Origin: Poecilobothrus nobilitatus
Lineage: Eukaryota > Arthropoda > Insecta > Diptera > Dolichopodidae
DNA: 64,000 nt
Direction: 5' to 3'
Assembly (NCBI GenBank): GCA_947095535.1
Contig: OX352773.1
Location: 214,664,093-214,728,092, forward strand
The notes beneath the pieces were generated by a model. That model was not told the origin of the DNA, ran no database searches, and was given only the letters and a program-made list of their open reading frames with translations. Made by a program: the position numbers and the translations under genes. Shown here in pieces: positions 13,426 to 25,608 of the stretch (positions are counted from its first letter, which is position 1; every line of letters begins with the position of its first letter).

Positions 13426-14325
13426 TTAGAAAGTACATTTTGTTCTTCTTAAAATAAAATTTCTAAATTTTTAAATAAAACGGACTTTAACCTTTCATAA
13501 AGAATCAGTATTCAAAAGCGTAAAGTATGACAATTAAAAAATGTTGTACAAAAAAAAAAAAAAAATATTTAAAACCGGTAAAGCCTAAAAAAAATTAGTT
13601 CTCTCTTTTATAATTTATTTGTCCCTTTAACTTTTCTATTATTACTATTTTTCTTAAGTTCTGTTTAATTCTGTTTAAAATAAAAAAAAAATACAATATT
13701 TCCTCAAATATTGCTACCGTTTTATAATATTTGTATAAATGTGTATAATCGCCATCTGGTAATAATTTTAATACTATCTGTATTAAATGATGTAATGATT
13801 CATGATATCGCGTCACATACAGTGTGTGTCCAAAATTAATCAGATTTAATATGTGATAATAAATTTATTCATTTTAATATGATCAAATTTTAATATTTAA
13901 TTTTTTTTTTTTTTATTGGAAAGAAAAAAAATTATTTATAGGCAGATTTAATTCAGATGACTTAATTTTATTGTTTAAATCGATCACTTATGCGAAATTT
14001 AATAAAAAAAAAACATGAAAAAAGCAAAAAACCTTTTATTGTTTTGTCAATTTTAAAAATGTCAAATTAATACCGTTGACACGTGTCTCTTTATTTCTTT
14101 TGTTTTGACATTTATAATACTATAAATGGGAAGCTATTGATTTTTTAATATTATATTTTTTATTGGTTTTTTTTTTCGAATTAATTAATTTATTATTTTA
14201 TTTATTTATTACAATCATTTATTTTGTTGGACTTAAATAAAAAAAAAAATTAAAAAATTATGCTTTTTATATTATATTTAAACCATTTTGATAATTTTTT
14301 TTTACCTAACTCCCTTTTGTTCTTC
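13426..14325. other. AT-rich non-coding DNA
   Basis: No gene is seen. The minus-strand frame at 13,595-13,816 has no recognisable domain. Confidence 0.5.
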
Positions 14326-14565
14326 ATATTGACTAAATTCCTGTATCCCTTTAGTTAATACAATGGTGTGAAACTCTTAACTGTCAACACACTATATTGG
14401 TTAGGAAGAAGGATAGAGAAGGATAGAATATGAATAAAGAAACTTTGAAATGGGAAGTGGGACTGTTAAGGAACAATAAAGTAGCTTATTATTATACTAT
14501 TTTGCTAACAGTGACACGAATCTCTGACAAATTTTGAATGCAATCCTATAGAAGATGTAAATTTA
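14326..14565. repeat. Interspersed repeat R4, copy a (diverged)
   Basis: Resembles 57,210-57,430 in an ordered series of short matches: CACTATATTGGTTAG / CAGTATATTAGCTAG, GAAACTTTGA in both, and AAGGAACAATAAA / AAGGAACAAATAAA followed by a TATTATTA..CTATTTTG block. The similarity is by eye and the copies are strongly diverged. Confidence 0.5.
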
Positions 14566-17500
14566 TCGAACATAATATTTCAATAAATCATTTTCTCAAT
14601 ATTTATAATATTAATAATTTTAAAATTATGAAAGTGAAGTTAGGATAATAAAAGTTATTTATTTCATGAAACCAGCTTCAACTGAAATTTCTTGAAAATT
14701 TATTCTTACAATATAGTTTAATTTATTTATATTGTATAGTTTACTTTTAAAACTATTAATTTAATGCTGACCCCAAACCAAACCTTTGTATCTAATAATA
14801 TTTACATATATTTTGGTATTCATTTAAATAATTTTAATTAATGTATGTACATATATGCGTTTTAATGAATGCTAATGCATGCGTTTTATGAAATTTTAAT
14901 ATTTATTTAATATGTGAAATTTTACTAAAGTTGAAACAAGAGTTAATAAAATGCATTTTGATTATTAATTACATTAAAATTTTCATAATTTATATGTATA
15001 TTATATTTTGATAAAATATTCAAAGTTATTATCAAATCAAAAAATTAAAATATTTTATAGGTTTATCAGTTATAAATAAAAGAGTTGCAACCGATGTATC
15101 TATTGTTCGATGAATTGACAAAAAAAAAAAAAAAATATGGTTTTTGTCAAAGGAAACATTTTTTTTTATATTTTTTTTGCTTTTTTTAAATTAATAAAAG
15201 AGAAAAGACTAAAGCAAATAAAATATTAAATTATAAATTAAAGCGTTAAAGTTAAGTTTTGTAAATTTTACCGCCTTAAATATTATTATCAGAAAATTTT
15301 TATAACAACGATAGGGTCAATTCATCTAACGAGTAAAAAATATTTTTGAGTTTATTTTTCGTTTTTATTATTTTATGTTTATTCGTGGAAGTATTAATTA
15401 AAACGACAGGTACGTTAACAAGCCTTTGTTTTTTTTTTTTAAATATATGCTTTCAAATTTGTTATGCCTTTTAATATTTACTTAAGAAAAATTTGTGGGA
15501 TTTTTAAATGGTTTATAAATTTTCAAAAATTTAATTAGTTTGTGATTGAGAAAAATTAATTGATTTTTTTTATTTATGTAAAGGTACAGTTAAAAGGTAA
15601 AGGTAAGTCGAATTCCAATACTTTTTTTTTTTACTGAAAGGGCGAAAATTAAATTAAGAACATATCATTTTTAATTAAATCATAAATATTATAAAGAAAA
15701 CAAATCAATACTATAATTAATTAATTAATTTTTTGATGTATTATTTTAAAATTAGGAAGGAAATTGTCAAGATTAAAATGTAAAACACATTCAATTTGAT
15801 TATTTTTCTATTTCGAAAGTGTCAGATTTTGTAAGAAGTTAATCGTAAAATAAAACAAGGTAAAATTGAAATGAAAAAAAAAGTGAAATTAAAAAGTTTA
15901 TCTATCAATTTAAGATTTGAATTTTGTTTATTCTAAACAAAATAAAATAAACATTGTAAACTCTTTTTACTATAGATACAAATATATTTAATTTAAATTA
16001 CTGAAAAAACCACTATGTTTAAAATTGACCTACACTTTAATTTTTTTTTAATTAATTATTAATTACCGTTTATGTTCTTCGAATTTTCACACGCAAAACA
16101 AAAAAAAAACGTAGAAAGAAAATGGTTTTTTTAAACCAAAACAAAAAAAAAAATTAAACTTTTATACAAAATATTAACCTTTAAAATTAATTTAGAAAAA
16201 AAAGACATCTAAGAAGACACAGAAATTTTCACCTCTTTAATTAACTATTCAGTATTAAACATTTTCTGTTAACTTTTTTTACCGTTATTTTTTTCTTTTT
16301 CCTTACAAAACATTTACAAATTACTCATATATACATTGTATGGTTTCATTAATTTCTAATCACTAATTAACTTAACTTGAACCTTTCAAAATAATTTAAA
16401 AGCTAGTGTCATGTTGAAAACGTCACAATATTTAACCCTAATAAAGATAAGAAACTAACAACAACAACAACAACAAATGAAAGAAAGTCAATTTGCCATC
16501 ATAATTTTGTTTGCAAACTATTTTTTAGTTTTTGTTTCTTTTCTTTTCTTTTGTTCGTTAAACTCTGACTAAAAATTTTACTTTCACAATATGTCAAAAG
16601 TGACAACACAACCAAAAGAATAAAAAAAAAATGAAAACTGAAAAAGAAAAAAGCAACAACCGTAAACTAAACTTTATTAATTTTTATATATATATACAAA
16701 TAAATGTATGTATGTGTATTAGAAACGACATAAACATAATTATTTGACGAATTTAAATGAATTTACGAAAAAAAAAATGGGTGTCCGTGTCGGTGACGTG
16801 CGAATTGTGTTATTATAACTGTGCTTATAATTATGTATGCTGTAAAACTATTGTACCAAACAACTTATGAGAGTATAATATGATATGAGCGAACCACTAT
16901 TAAAAAAAAAAATAAATTGGATAGCGTGAAGCAGCGTACAAGAAATTGAAAACGAAAGTTTAGAGCAAAATTAAAGGTGAAATGAAGAAAGAAAAATAAA
17001 AAAATTTATGAACTTTATGAACTTTTGATGTTTATTTTTTTTCTTTTTTTTTTTTTTTAAGATAATATTGATATTCGCTCACATTAACTGTTCATTTACT
17101 GTTGTGTAGCGTTAGTATTTTGATGTGTTTTTGTTTTTTATGCTTTTTTATATTTAATATATGTAGGTATAGCATTAAAATAAAATAATTTAATATAAAA
17201 AGCGAAATTTATTTTTGTTTTAACAATTTGTAAAGATTTTACGAGATTCGTGAGAAAATATTTCAAGAAAAATAAAAAAACGTGCGATGTATAAGATGCG
17301 ATGCGGTGCGATGCGACGCGGGTTGTAAGTAAAATGTGCACGTTTAATGATTGAATAATTTTACTCAAATTTAATATTAGAATGAATGAATCAAACATTT
17401 TTTTGTGTTATTTTGAAACTAATAAAAAAAACTTTGATAAAGAAAAACATAAATTTATAAAAATTTGAAATAAAAACCATCATGGAGTAGTTTTTTTTTT

Positions 17501-18242
17501 TTAATTGTAAAAAGAAATTCAGTGAATGGCACACAGTTATATAAAATTAGTTAGAAATAATGTAGTAAAGATGGGAATATTTAAGGATGTGTCAGATAAT
17601 TTAAACTAAAAATTCTATATAAATAAATGTAAGGAAATAAATAAATCTTGAAAATGTTTAAAAATATATGACAAAAATCATAATAATATATGAAGTTAAT
17701 GGTACTAAAACAACTGTTTTTGCAAAAAGTAAAATTACAATTATTTAATATAATGGAGACTATTTTAAATTCGACAAATATTTTAGTTATTAACTTTCCA
17801 ACACATTTTAATAAACTAAATAATAAAATAGATTAACTAAAATAATGAGATGATAGAAGATATTTAATATAGATTGCATTATTTTATTGTTTAATTACCT
17901 AAATGTATAATTGAATACCTACATTTTTAACGAAGCTTTTAGATTGTCCAAATAGAAAGTTGTACTTGTAATTTCTTTTTATTCTACTCATTACTATTTA
18001 TTATTATTACGCCGCAGAATATTTTGTTGGTATCAAATCACATTCTTACATTTTTTTTAACTATTGTTAACTATTGAAGTACCCTGTATAACTATAATGG
18101 ATATATAACGTACAAATTCTTAATATTAGAATTTTTGTGTTTCTATACTATGTAAAGTGCATTTATCCATTGTTAATTAAGTTTCAAATGAGTTAAAATA
18201 TAAATAATTGTTTTTTAATATACATATATAAAATAAAAAGTA
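14566..18242. other. AT-rich non-coding DNA with simple repeats
   Basis: No gene is seen. A (CAA)n microsatellite is at about 16,456-16,477. At 17,281-17,323 there is a short GC-rich degenerate array of GATGCG-like words, conspicuous against the background. The minus-strand open frame over it (17,138-17,398) has no domain. Confidence 0.5.
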
Positions 18243-18965
18243 ATCCTACAAAATCCCAATTCTCAAATCCAAAAGCCACAAAATCCAAATATTTTTTATT
18301 TCCAGAAATTCTTAAAATCCAAAAAGCATATAATCTAAACAATAGTATAAGCCAAATACCACATAACCAAACGCCACATAACTCAAACATAACAAAATCT
18401 TAACTTACATAGATCCGAATGTGAAACTGCGATAGCGCTCACTATTTTGAATGCAGTGTAATTGAAATACATGTGTATACAAAAATAATTATTAGGCACC
18501 TTATAGTTGACTATAGGCCTAAAATCGTGATTATAGGCCTTTTACAGAATAATTTTCGAGGTTCAGGAGAGTTTTTATAATTGGCTACAAAATTAGGATT
18601 TCACAAATTTGTGTATAGGTAGTTTGGGGCGGCAGCCTTCACTATTTTCAATGCTTTATAGTTCAGGTATGTATATAAGAAAAAATAATTAGGAGCGATT
18701 TTAGAGTTTGTTACAAAATCAGGATTCGAATAATTTGTTTAGCGGTGGTTTACCATTTTGAATGCCTTGTTGTTAAAATATGTATGTATGTACAAAAATA
18801 ATATTTGGTGGTAGCCTTCACTATTTTAAATACCTTGTTGTTGTAATATATATTCTAAATAAATACTTTGATTTTGTGTGGTTTGGACTTTGTGGTGTTT
18901 GGATGATTTTGTTTTTTGAAATTTCCGTTTTTGGATTTTGTGAGTTGGAATTTTGTAGAGAAACC
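18243..18965. mobile_element. Foldback-like element with imperfect long inverted arms and tandem core
   Basis: The left arm (about 18,243-18,410) and the reverse complement of the right arm (about 18,860-18,965) match. The tips pair as CTACAAAATCCCAATTCTCA against CTACAAAATTCCAACTCACA, and the inner parts pair as CCAAACGCCACATAACTCAA against CCAAACACCACAAAGTCCAA. Between them are four decayed copies of a unit starting CACTATTTTGAATGC-like (about 18,440, 18,640, 18,753 and 18,819). A single related unit occurs at 49,966-50,110. The similar translations of the frames at 18,193-18,390 (-) and 18,780-19,064 (+) are a by-product of the inverted arms, so I do not call them genes. No transposase is present. 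Confidence 0.6.
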
Positions 18966-20317
18966 AAAATAAAAACATATCAAAACTATATACTTTTAAA
19001 AAACCATGTTAATTTAATTTTTATTGAGATGAAAACACAACGATTAAAATATGCAATACAATGAAGACAACATTTTTTTTTTTAAAAGTTCATTCACATT
19101 TAACTGAAACTACTGAAACTTAAATTATGTACTATCAATTAGTTATTTAAACGTGTTTCTCAAACAAAAAAAAAAAAAAACTGAAACAAAGATGATGAAT
19201 GTAAGAACTTTTAGAAATTTAATTGACATTTTGTATTGTATTTCTTTTTTTTCTGTAGATGGTAGTTTCAATATTCGAAATAGTGATGAAAAAATATATT
19301 TTTAATTTTATTTTTTATTATCATTCATGTCATCATTAGAATACCTGTACAACACAAATTATTCTCCGTAAATATTATCAATATAATCGTTTAACATTTT
19401 AAATTTTTTTTTTGTTTAACACTTAATAAATGAAAATAATGATTTTTAAATTATAACTTTAATATATACCTACCTTATACATGCTTAAAATATAACTTCT
19501 AAAAAAATGCTCGAAAAATTCAAAAAAAAAAGCAAATTTTACAGTTTTCAATAGCGTGTTAACCGCTTCGCTTTATCATAAATCGAGAATGAATAATTAT
19601 TAGTTTTCATTATGTTGATGTACCTGATCGTAACGTTTTTTTTCTTTTTTTTTTTTTTTTTTGGTTTTTACCCAGCTAATTTATTTTCATTTTCAATATA
19701 ACAGCATAAGTTTTTTTTCCCAATTATAATGGTACACGAATTCTGTTGCTGTTTTTGTTATTAAAATTCTGTTGTAGAAGATTTTATGCTATTTCTGAAG
19801 GTCGCTATTAAAATTATACATTCATATACAGAAACCTATATAAAAAAAGGTATAATATATTATACATTTATATACTTACGATCATGAGCGTATATAATAA
19901 GTTCAACACATCACATGATTATTAGCATTATCATCATTGTAATCATTATCAATAAGAGCAACATGGTTAACAACATTTTATATTGCAACAGAATAACATC
20001 GGTTACAAAAAAAAAAACAATTTTGTGATGTGAAAGAATAGTGTTGTAAAAGAAAAGACATAAAAAACTGAAAATTACAAGAATTTAAAGCAATAAATTT
20101 ATAATTAACTTTAGTTACTATAAGATGTAGATTTTAAAGACATTTAAGAAGAATATTTTTTTTTTTTGAAATTGTCTATTTTGAACAATAATTAATTTCT
20201 TTTATTTTTTATCATAAGTTCTTTGAGATTTAACAAAATTATTTAAAGAAATTCTACTAAGAATAAAATTTTCATAATAATATTTCTTCTCCATTTTAAT
20301 ATTTCTTCTTTAAATTG
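18966..20317. other. AT-rich non-coding DNA
   Basis: No gene is seen. It includes long T runs (19,642-19,662) and a 16-bp AT palindrome near 19,850. Confidence 0.5.
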
Positions 20318-20330
20318 TCTAAAAATTGTT

Positions 20331-20524
20331 TTTTTTATTTTTTAATGCATTTCTCTGCCACATAAATGTGGACAGGAAATTACAAAGCCTTTCCTGTTCA
20401 GACGTGGCTGTAAATGTCGTAAGGGGGAATAACTCTTACGACATGTGTGGGATTCAAACCCACACTCTCTCGGTGTTTACAGCGTATTTTATACGCTTTT
20501 ACCCACTAGTCCGCCGAGGCTCCC
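20331..20524 (-). mobile_element. tRNA-derived SINE, family A, copy 2
   Basis: Full-length-looking copy on the minus strand: head with the A and B box region (B box GGTTTGAATCC, one change from consensus), a body with the GTAAGAGTTATTCCCCCTTA motif, and the tail motif GTGGCAGAGAAATGCAT followed by an A run. Direct repeats TCTAAAAATTGTT (20,318-20,330) and TCTAAAAAATGTT (20,525-20,537) are a 12/13 target-site duplication. The open frame at 20,326-20,529 (+) is antisense SINE sequence. Confidence 0.92.
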
Positions 20525-20537
20525 TCTAAAAAATGTT

Positions 20538-22965
20538 ATAATATTTAAAATAATTCACTTTACAAAACCAAAAAAAAAAGAATAAGAAGATCCAATAATT
20601 TATTCTTGTACTTATAACTTATCGACTTCGATTGTATATAAGTATATTCAGAATATTTTGAAATCAGTAGATAAATTGTAACTAAGTGAATGAAAAGGAA
20701 CAATTTTAAATAATCTCAGTTTTTGTAAGGAAATTAATCAAATTGTGTTGTGTTAGTTTTAAAGTTAGAATATTTCTTTTTTAAATTAAAAATTTTATAA
20801 TTATAAAAATAAAGTTTATAAACATCACACAAAAATTACATTTTTATTTTTTTGTATGACATCTAACCATCGCCAGACGTCATTGTTCTCCATCTCATTT
20901 TTTAATCCCTTTCTTCTGCACTTTCTTAAAACGACAAGGATCATCACTTTTTTGAAGCATTTAAAAAATAGATTGAAAAAATTAGATAAATTCACTTTTT
21001 AAAAGCGATAATTTATTCAGAAAAGTTTTCAAGTTTCGCAATATTTAATAACAATTAGAAATGTCATTTATAAAAGAAATGTTAAAAAGAAACGGAACTA
21101 ATGTGGAGAAAAATCGAAAAATTTCTATTTTTCAATTTCAGAAAAAGGGAATACATGAATGCATCAAAAGAGGACGCTTTGAGTATGAAAAAGTGATAAA
21201 AAGATGATATCTAAAGGCTAAGTTAGGGTTTTGTTTTTATAAAACCGAAAAAGAATTTATTTTATCTTAGTTTAGTTTATTGAACTCTTTAATGGATATA
21301 ATCAGAATTTTAGAACTTGTCTAGGACAAGTTGTCAAATTGTCTCTTCTCTCAAAACTGACAATCCTTTATAGTAAAAATTAATAAAATGGTCTGTGAAC
21401 TAAACATTCAATTAAAAAACCAAAAAAAAAAGTTGAGGTTCAGAGGTTATCTCTAGAATAACTTATATTAGTTTATATACAATATACGTAAATAGCATGA
21501 TCCAAAATAACAATTCCAATTCAGATATAAAAACCTATCACTTGTGAAACAAATTCCTGATATAAATTCTGTGAATACAAAATACATAATTATACATAAT
21601 GATCAAAATAACTATAGTTCTTTATACATTTTATTTTATTTATAAATTAACAGTTTAAAAAGAAAATATAATATTCTAAACTCAGATTCAATTATTTAAT
21701 ACTTAAATTATGAATAATTATTAATAATAAATTTTAATACCTATATGTTGATTACATTAGTAAGTAGCAATGTACATACATATAAATTTGATGCAATACA
21801 ACACCAAAAAAAAAAAAATAGTACAAATTTTTAAAATTTCAAATTACAATAAATATTAAATACAAAAATTTAACACTTTTATAAAAATTTACGACACGAT
21901 TAGAGATGCCAATTTATTAAACGGATGTTTTCAATCAAAAAAATGTTTTGATATTGCACTTTTCGCTACAAGAGGCGCCATCAATTTCAAAAAGAAACAA
22001 AAATATTAAGAAAATTTTTTTTTTGTAAAAAAGTGTGACGAAATTTTGTTTGTAAAATTTTAAAAATTGTTTAATTAACTTTACATTTCATGAAATAATG
22101 ATAAAAATAACTATGATACTATGATGATGATATTGATGATATTGATTATAATGATTATAGCACAGAAAAAATGAATATTTAAAGTGTGTAAATTTGAAAA
22201 TTAATTTTTTTTTAATTTTTTTTTTTTTTTTTTTAGAATTTTAAAATTTGTAAATTTTTGAGAATTATGAATTAGTGATATACTCGTCTTTTAAAACTTA
22301 AAAAATGTAAATTCTAAAATTAAAATCCATAATTTATAGTACAACAGGTTAGAAAATGAAGGTGTGACAAAATACATTTTAATAAATATATAGAGTATTA
22401 TAATATTATAAGTAATAAATTATAAATTTATTGAATTTATTTAAATTAAATAGTACCGGATATTAAAAATTAAAATTTTTTTTTTCGTATAATTAATTTT
22501 TAATATTCAAAATGATATTAAGTTGACTTAATAAGAATGATGTTAAGACGGCTATATATTTGATGAATTTGAATAAATTTTTCTTTTTTATCGCAACGTG
22601 TTATTCTTTTTATTAGTAATTTTTTAGATAATTTAAATAAAATTGAAAAAAATTTAAAAATTTTTAACTGATTTTTAATAACTGAAAAAAAAAATTGTAA
22701 ACGATTTGGATTTATTTTGTTTCGATTAGAGTTATTCTTAAATTTGTGTTATTCATATACTGCTAATCAATTTTTTCCCCAACTTTTGTAAAAATTTAAT
22801 ACTAAAACCGAACATTTTATTCGATTACATTTTATTATATTTTATTATGTTATACCGGACTTTCGTTCGAAATGTCTCGGCTTCAAATTGCGACTAGGCT
22901 ATATAAATTAAAAAAAAATAATATAAATTTTTTTTATAATATATAATTAGTGTAAAATTAAATTA
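20538..22965. other. AT-rich non-coding DNA
   Basis: No gene is seen. On the minus strand near 20,830-20,943 a short frame ends in NDVWRWLDVIQKNKN, which faintly resembles the end of a transposon protein, but it is too short to assign. T-rich tracts occur around 22,200-22,240. Confidence 0.45.
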
Positions 22966-25339
22966 AAAACAAGTAAATGTAACAGTAAGTCGATGCAACC
23001 GACTTATTAATACCCTACACCTGAATAATTCGAATTAAATTAAAAATCCATAAGTGTTTTTGGCAGCTGCTTGAACTTCTCCCCTTTTCTGTCTTATTCA
23101 ACTCGAATTTCAAGAACGTAAAAGAGGCATCCGCTTGGGATATGCTTGACACCCTTGTATAAAACTTTAAGTTTCTATCTTAATTATTTTCGAAGATTGG
23201 TAGTCCTTGGGATGTTTGTGTCAGCTACCCGAATTGCCACTCCAATTCATCGAATCCATCTCAGGAACATAGAGAAAACTTGCCAGAACACCATTCTATT
23301 AAATTTAAAGGTTCTACTTTTGTTGGTTTTGGAGATATGCTCGTTGCTCTTGTGCTCGTCCGGAAGTTTCCAAAATACGAACCCATGGTTCAAATTCTTT
23401 CAAATGTCAGTTTCCAATTTTACAGAAAAGGAAACATAACAGAACACCTTTGTACTAAAAATAAAAGTTCTATCTTTGTTGGTTGTGGAGATATACTCGT
23501 TTGCTCTGGGGCTCGTCCGGAAGCTTCCAAGATTTGAACCCATGGACCAAATCCTCACAAATTTCAGAAACATAAATCAAACATGAAGGAACACCATTCT
23601 GCCTAATTAAATAAATTAATTAAAATAAATATCTTAAATATCTTTGTTGCATTTGGAGATAATATCATTTGCTCTGAGGCTCGTTCGGAAGCTTTCAAAA
23701 TCTGAACCCAAGGACCAAATCCTCTCAAATTTCAGAGGCCTAAATCATACATGAAAGAACACCATTATGCCAAAAGTAAAGGTTATATCTTTATTGGTTT
23801 TGGAGATAATCTCATTTGCTCTGGGGCTCGTTCGGAAGCTTCCAAAACCAAACCCATGGACCAAATCCTCTTAAATTTCAGAGACATAAATCAAACACGA
23901 AAGAACACCATTGTACCAAATTCAAAGGTTCTACCTTTGTTCGTATTGGATATAATCTCATTTGCTCTGCGGCTCGTTCGGAAGCTTCCAAAATTCGAAT
24001 CCACGGTTCAAATTCTTTCAAATTTAAACCCATGGCCAAATCCTCTCAAATTTCAGAGACTTAAATCAAACATGAAAAAACACCATTCGGCCAAATTTAA
24101 AGGTTATATATTTGTTGTTTTTGGAGATAATCTCATTTGCTCTGAGGCTCGTTCGGAAGCTTCCAAAATCCAAACCCATGGACCACATCCTCTTAAATTT
24201 TAGAGACATAAATCAAACTGGAAGAAACATCATTATAAAAAATTTAAAGGTTCTATCTTTATTGGTTTTGGAGATAATCTCGTTTGCTCTGGGGCTCGTT
24301 CGGAAGTTTCCAAAACCCGAACCCATGGACCAAATCTTCTCACATTTCAGAGACTTAAATAAAACATGAAAGAACACCACCCTGCCAAATTTAAAAGTTA
24401 TATCTTTGTTGGTTTTGGAGATAATCTCATTTGCTCTGGTGCTCGTTCGGAAGCTTGCAAATCCAAACCCATGGACCAAATCCTCTTAAATTTCAGAGGC
24501 CTAAATCATACATGAAAGAACACCATTCTGCCAAAAGTAAAGGTTTTATCTTTATTGGTTTTGGAGATAATCTCATTTGCTCTGGGGCTCGTTCGGAAGC
24601 TTCCAAATCCAAACCCATGGACCAAATCCTCTTAAATTTCAGAGACATAAATCGAACGGGAAGGAACATCATTGTACAAAATTTAAAGGTTCTATCTTTG
24701 TTGGTTTTGGAAATAATCTCATTTGCTCTGGTGCTCGTTCGGAAGCTTCCAAAACTCAAACTCATGGACCAAATCCTCTTAAATTTCAGAGACATAAATC
24801 GAACGGGAAGGAACATCATTGTACAAAATTTAAAGGTTCTATCTTTGTTGGTTTTGGAAATAATCTCATTTGCTCTGGTGCTCGTTCGGAAGCTTCCAAA
24901 ACCCAAACCCATGGACCAAATCCTCTTAAATTTCAGAGACATAAATCGAACGTGAAGAAACATCATTGTACAAAATTTGAAGGTTCTATCTTTGTTGCTT
25001 TTGGAGATAATCTCGTTTGCGGAGATTATCTCCAAAAGCCCGGAATCATTCGGAAGCTTCCAGAATCCGAACCCATGGACGGATTTTGTCCAGATTCGAA
25101 CTTAGCCTTTCTTTCGTAATTAGTAACCTACTATATAAATTTCATCAAGATAGCATCATTATTTTTTGAGTTATCGTGCGTACGGACGGACGGACGGACG
25201 GACGGACATCGCTAAATCGACTCCGGCGGTGATCCTGATTCAGAATATATATACATGTCTATACCTAACTCGCTTCCTTTTGGTGGTTACAAACACCATA
25301 CCAAAGTTAATATACCCTATACTTTAGGTGTAGGGTATA
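22966..25339 (+). mobile_element. DINE-1/mini-me-like non-autonomous element with central tandem array
   Basis: The left end has a 7-bp hairpin (TAAGTCG / CGACTTA, 22,986-23,006) and then ATACCCTACACCT (23,010-23,022). The exact inverse of that 13-mer lies at 25,326-25,338, inside a right-end hairpin with a perfect 9-bp stem (TATACCCTA / TAGGGTATA, 25,311-25,339). Before the hairpin come a (GGAC)n microsatellite (about 25,182-25,206) and the TAAATCGACTC...GATCCTGATTCAGAATATA region typical of dipteran mini-me/DINE-1 elements. These features fit Helentron-associated non-autonomous elements, which are moved by a rolling-circle transposase supplied elsewhere. A tandem array fills the centre. No element-encoded protein is present, and the true 5' boundary is an estimate. 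Confidence 0.8.
23270..25090 (+). repeat. 147-bp tandem array (about 12 units) inside the DINE-like element
   Basis: The landmark CCCATGGACCAAATCCTC recurs with starts of its CATG at 24,177, 24,324, 24,470, 24,616, 24,763 and 24,910, a period of 146-147 bp. Units to the left (23,383 to 24,031) are more diverged and carry small insertions. The two units between 24,616 and 24,910 are nearly identical, a sign of recent expansion. Because 147 is a multiple of 3, open frames persist through several units in two + frames and one - frame (for example 24,577-25,119 + and 24,493-25,035 -). They encode repeated peptides with no domain and are not taken as genes. Confidence 0.9.
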
Positions 25340-25349
25340 ATAATAAACT

Positions 25350-25545
25350 ATAATTCTTGTATAAGATAATAGATGGCGTTGAAATAAAATAAAAAAGAAA
25401 TGTCTCATAATTTTGTACAATAGCTACAGCCGAGTAATCAACGGCTTACTGAAATTAATGATTCTAGAAACTGAAACTTAGTCAAATATGAATAATAAAT
25501 GACTTAGTGGATGCTCTATGCTGCTTAAATGAGCGGGAAAACAAT
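25350..25545 (-). repeat. Interspersed repeat R3, copy b
   Basis: Inverted copy of the segment at 13,228-13,425, sharing the CCGAGTAATCAACGGCTTA and TGAAACTTAGTCAAATATGA words. It occupies the short gap between the hairpin ends of two DINE-like elements. Confidence 0.8.
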
Positions 25546-25608
25546 TTTTTTTAATACATACTTACAAGCAAGCTGAATTATATTTTTAACCTTATGCTTT
25601 TTATTTTT

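Noticed and set aside
18193..19064. Two hydrophobic small proteins with similar sequence
   Set aside because: Their similarity comes from the inverted arms of the foldback-like element.
20326..20529. Small gene over the SINE at 20.3 kb
   Set aside because: The frame is the antisense of the SINE body; the same peptide motifs (GIQTHT, GIRTHT) appear wherever a family A copy lies, for example at 52,380-52,661.
20830..20943. Minus-strand end of a transposon protein (NDVWRWLDVIQ)
   Set aside because: Only about 35 codons, no upstream domain, match is an impression only.
24577..25119. 180-codon frames as genes for a repeat protein
   Set aside because: They exist in several frames and on both strands only because the 147-bp unit is a multiple of three; no domain, and the repeat is part of a mobile element.
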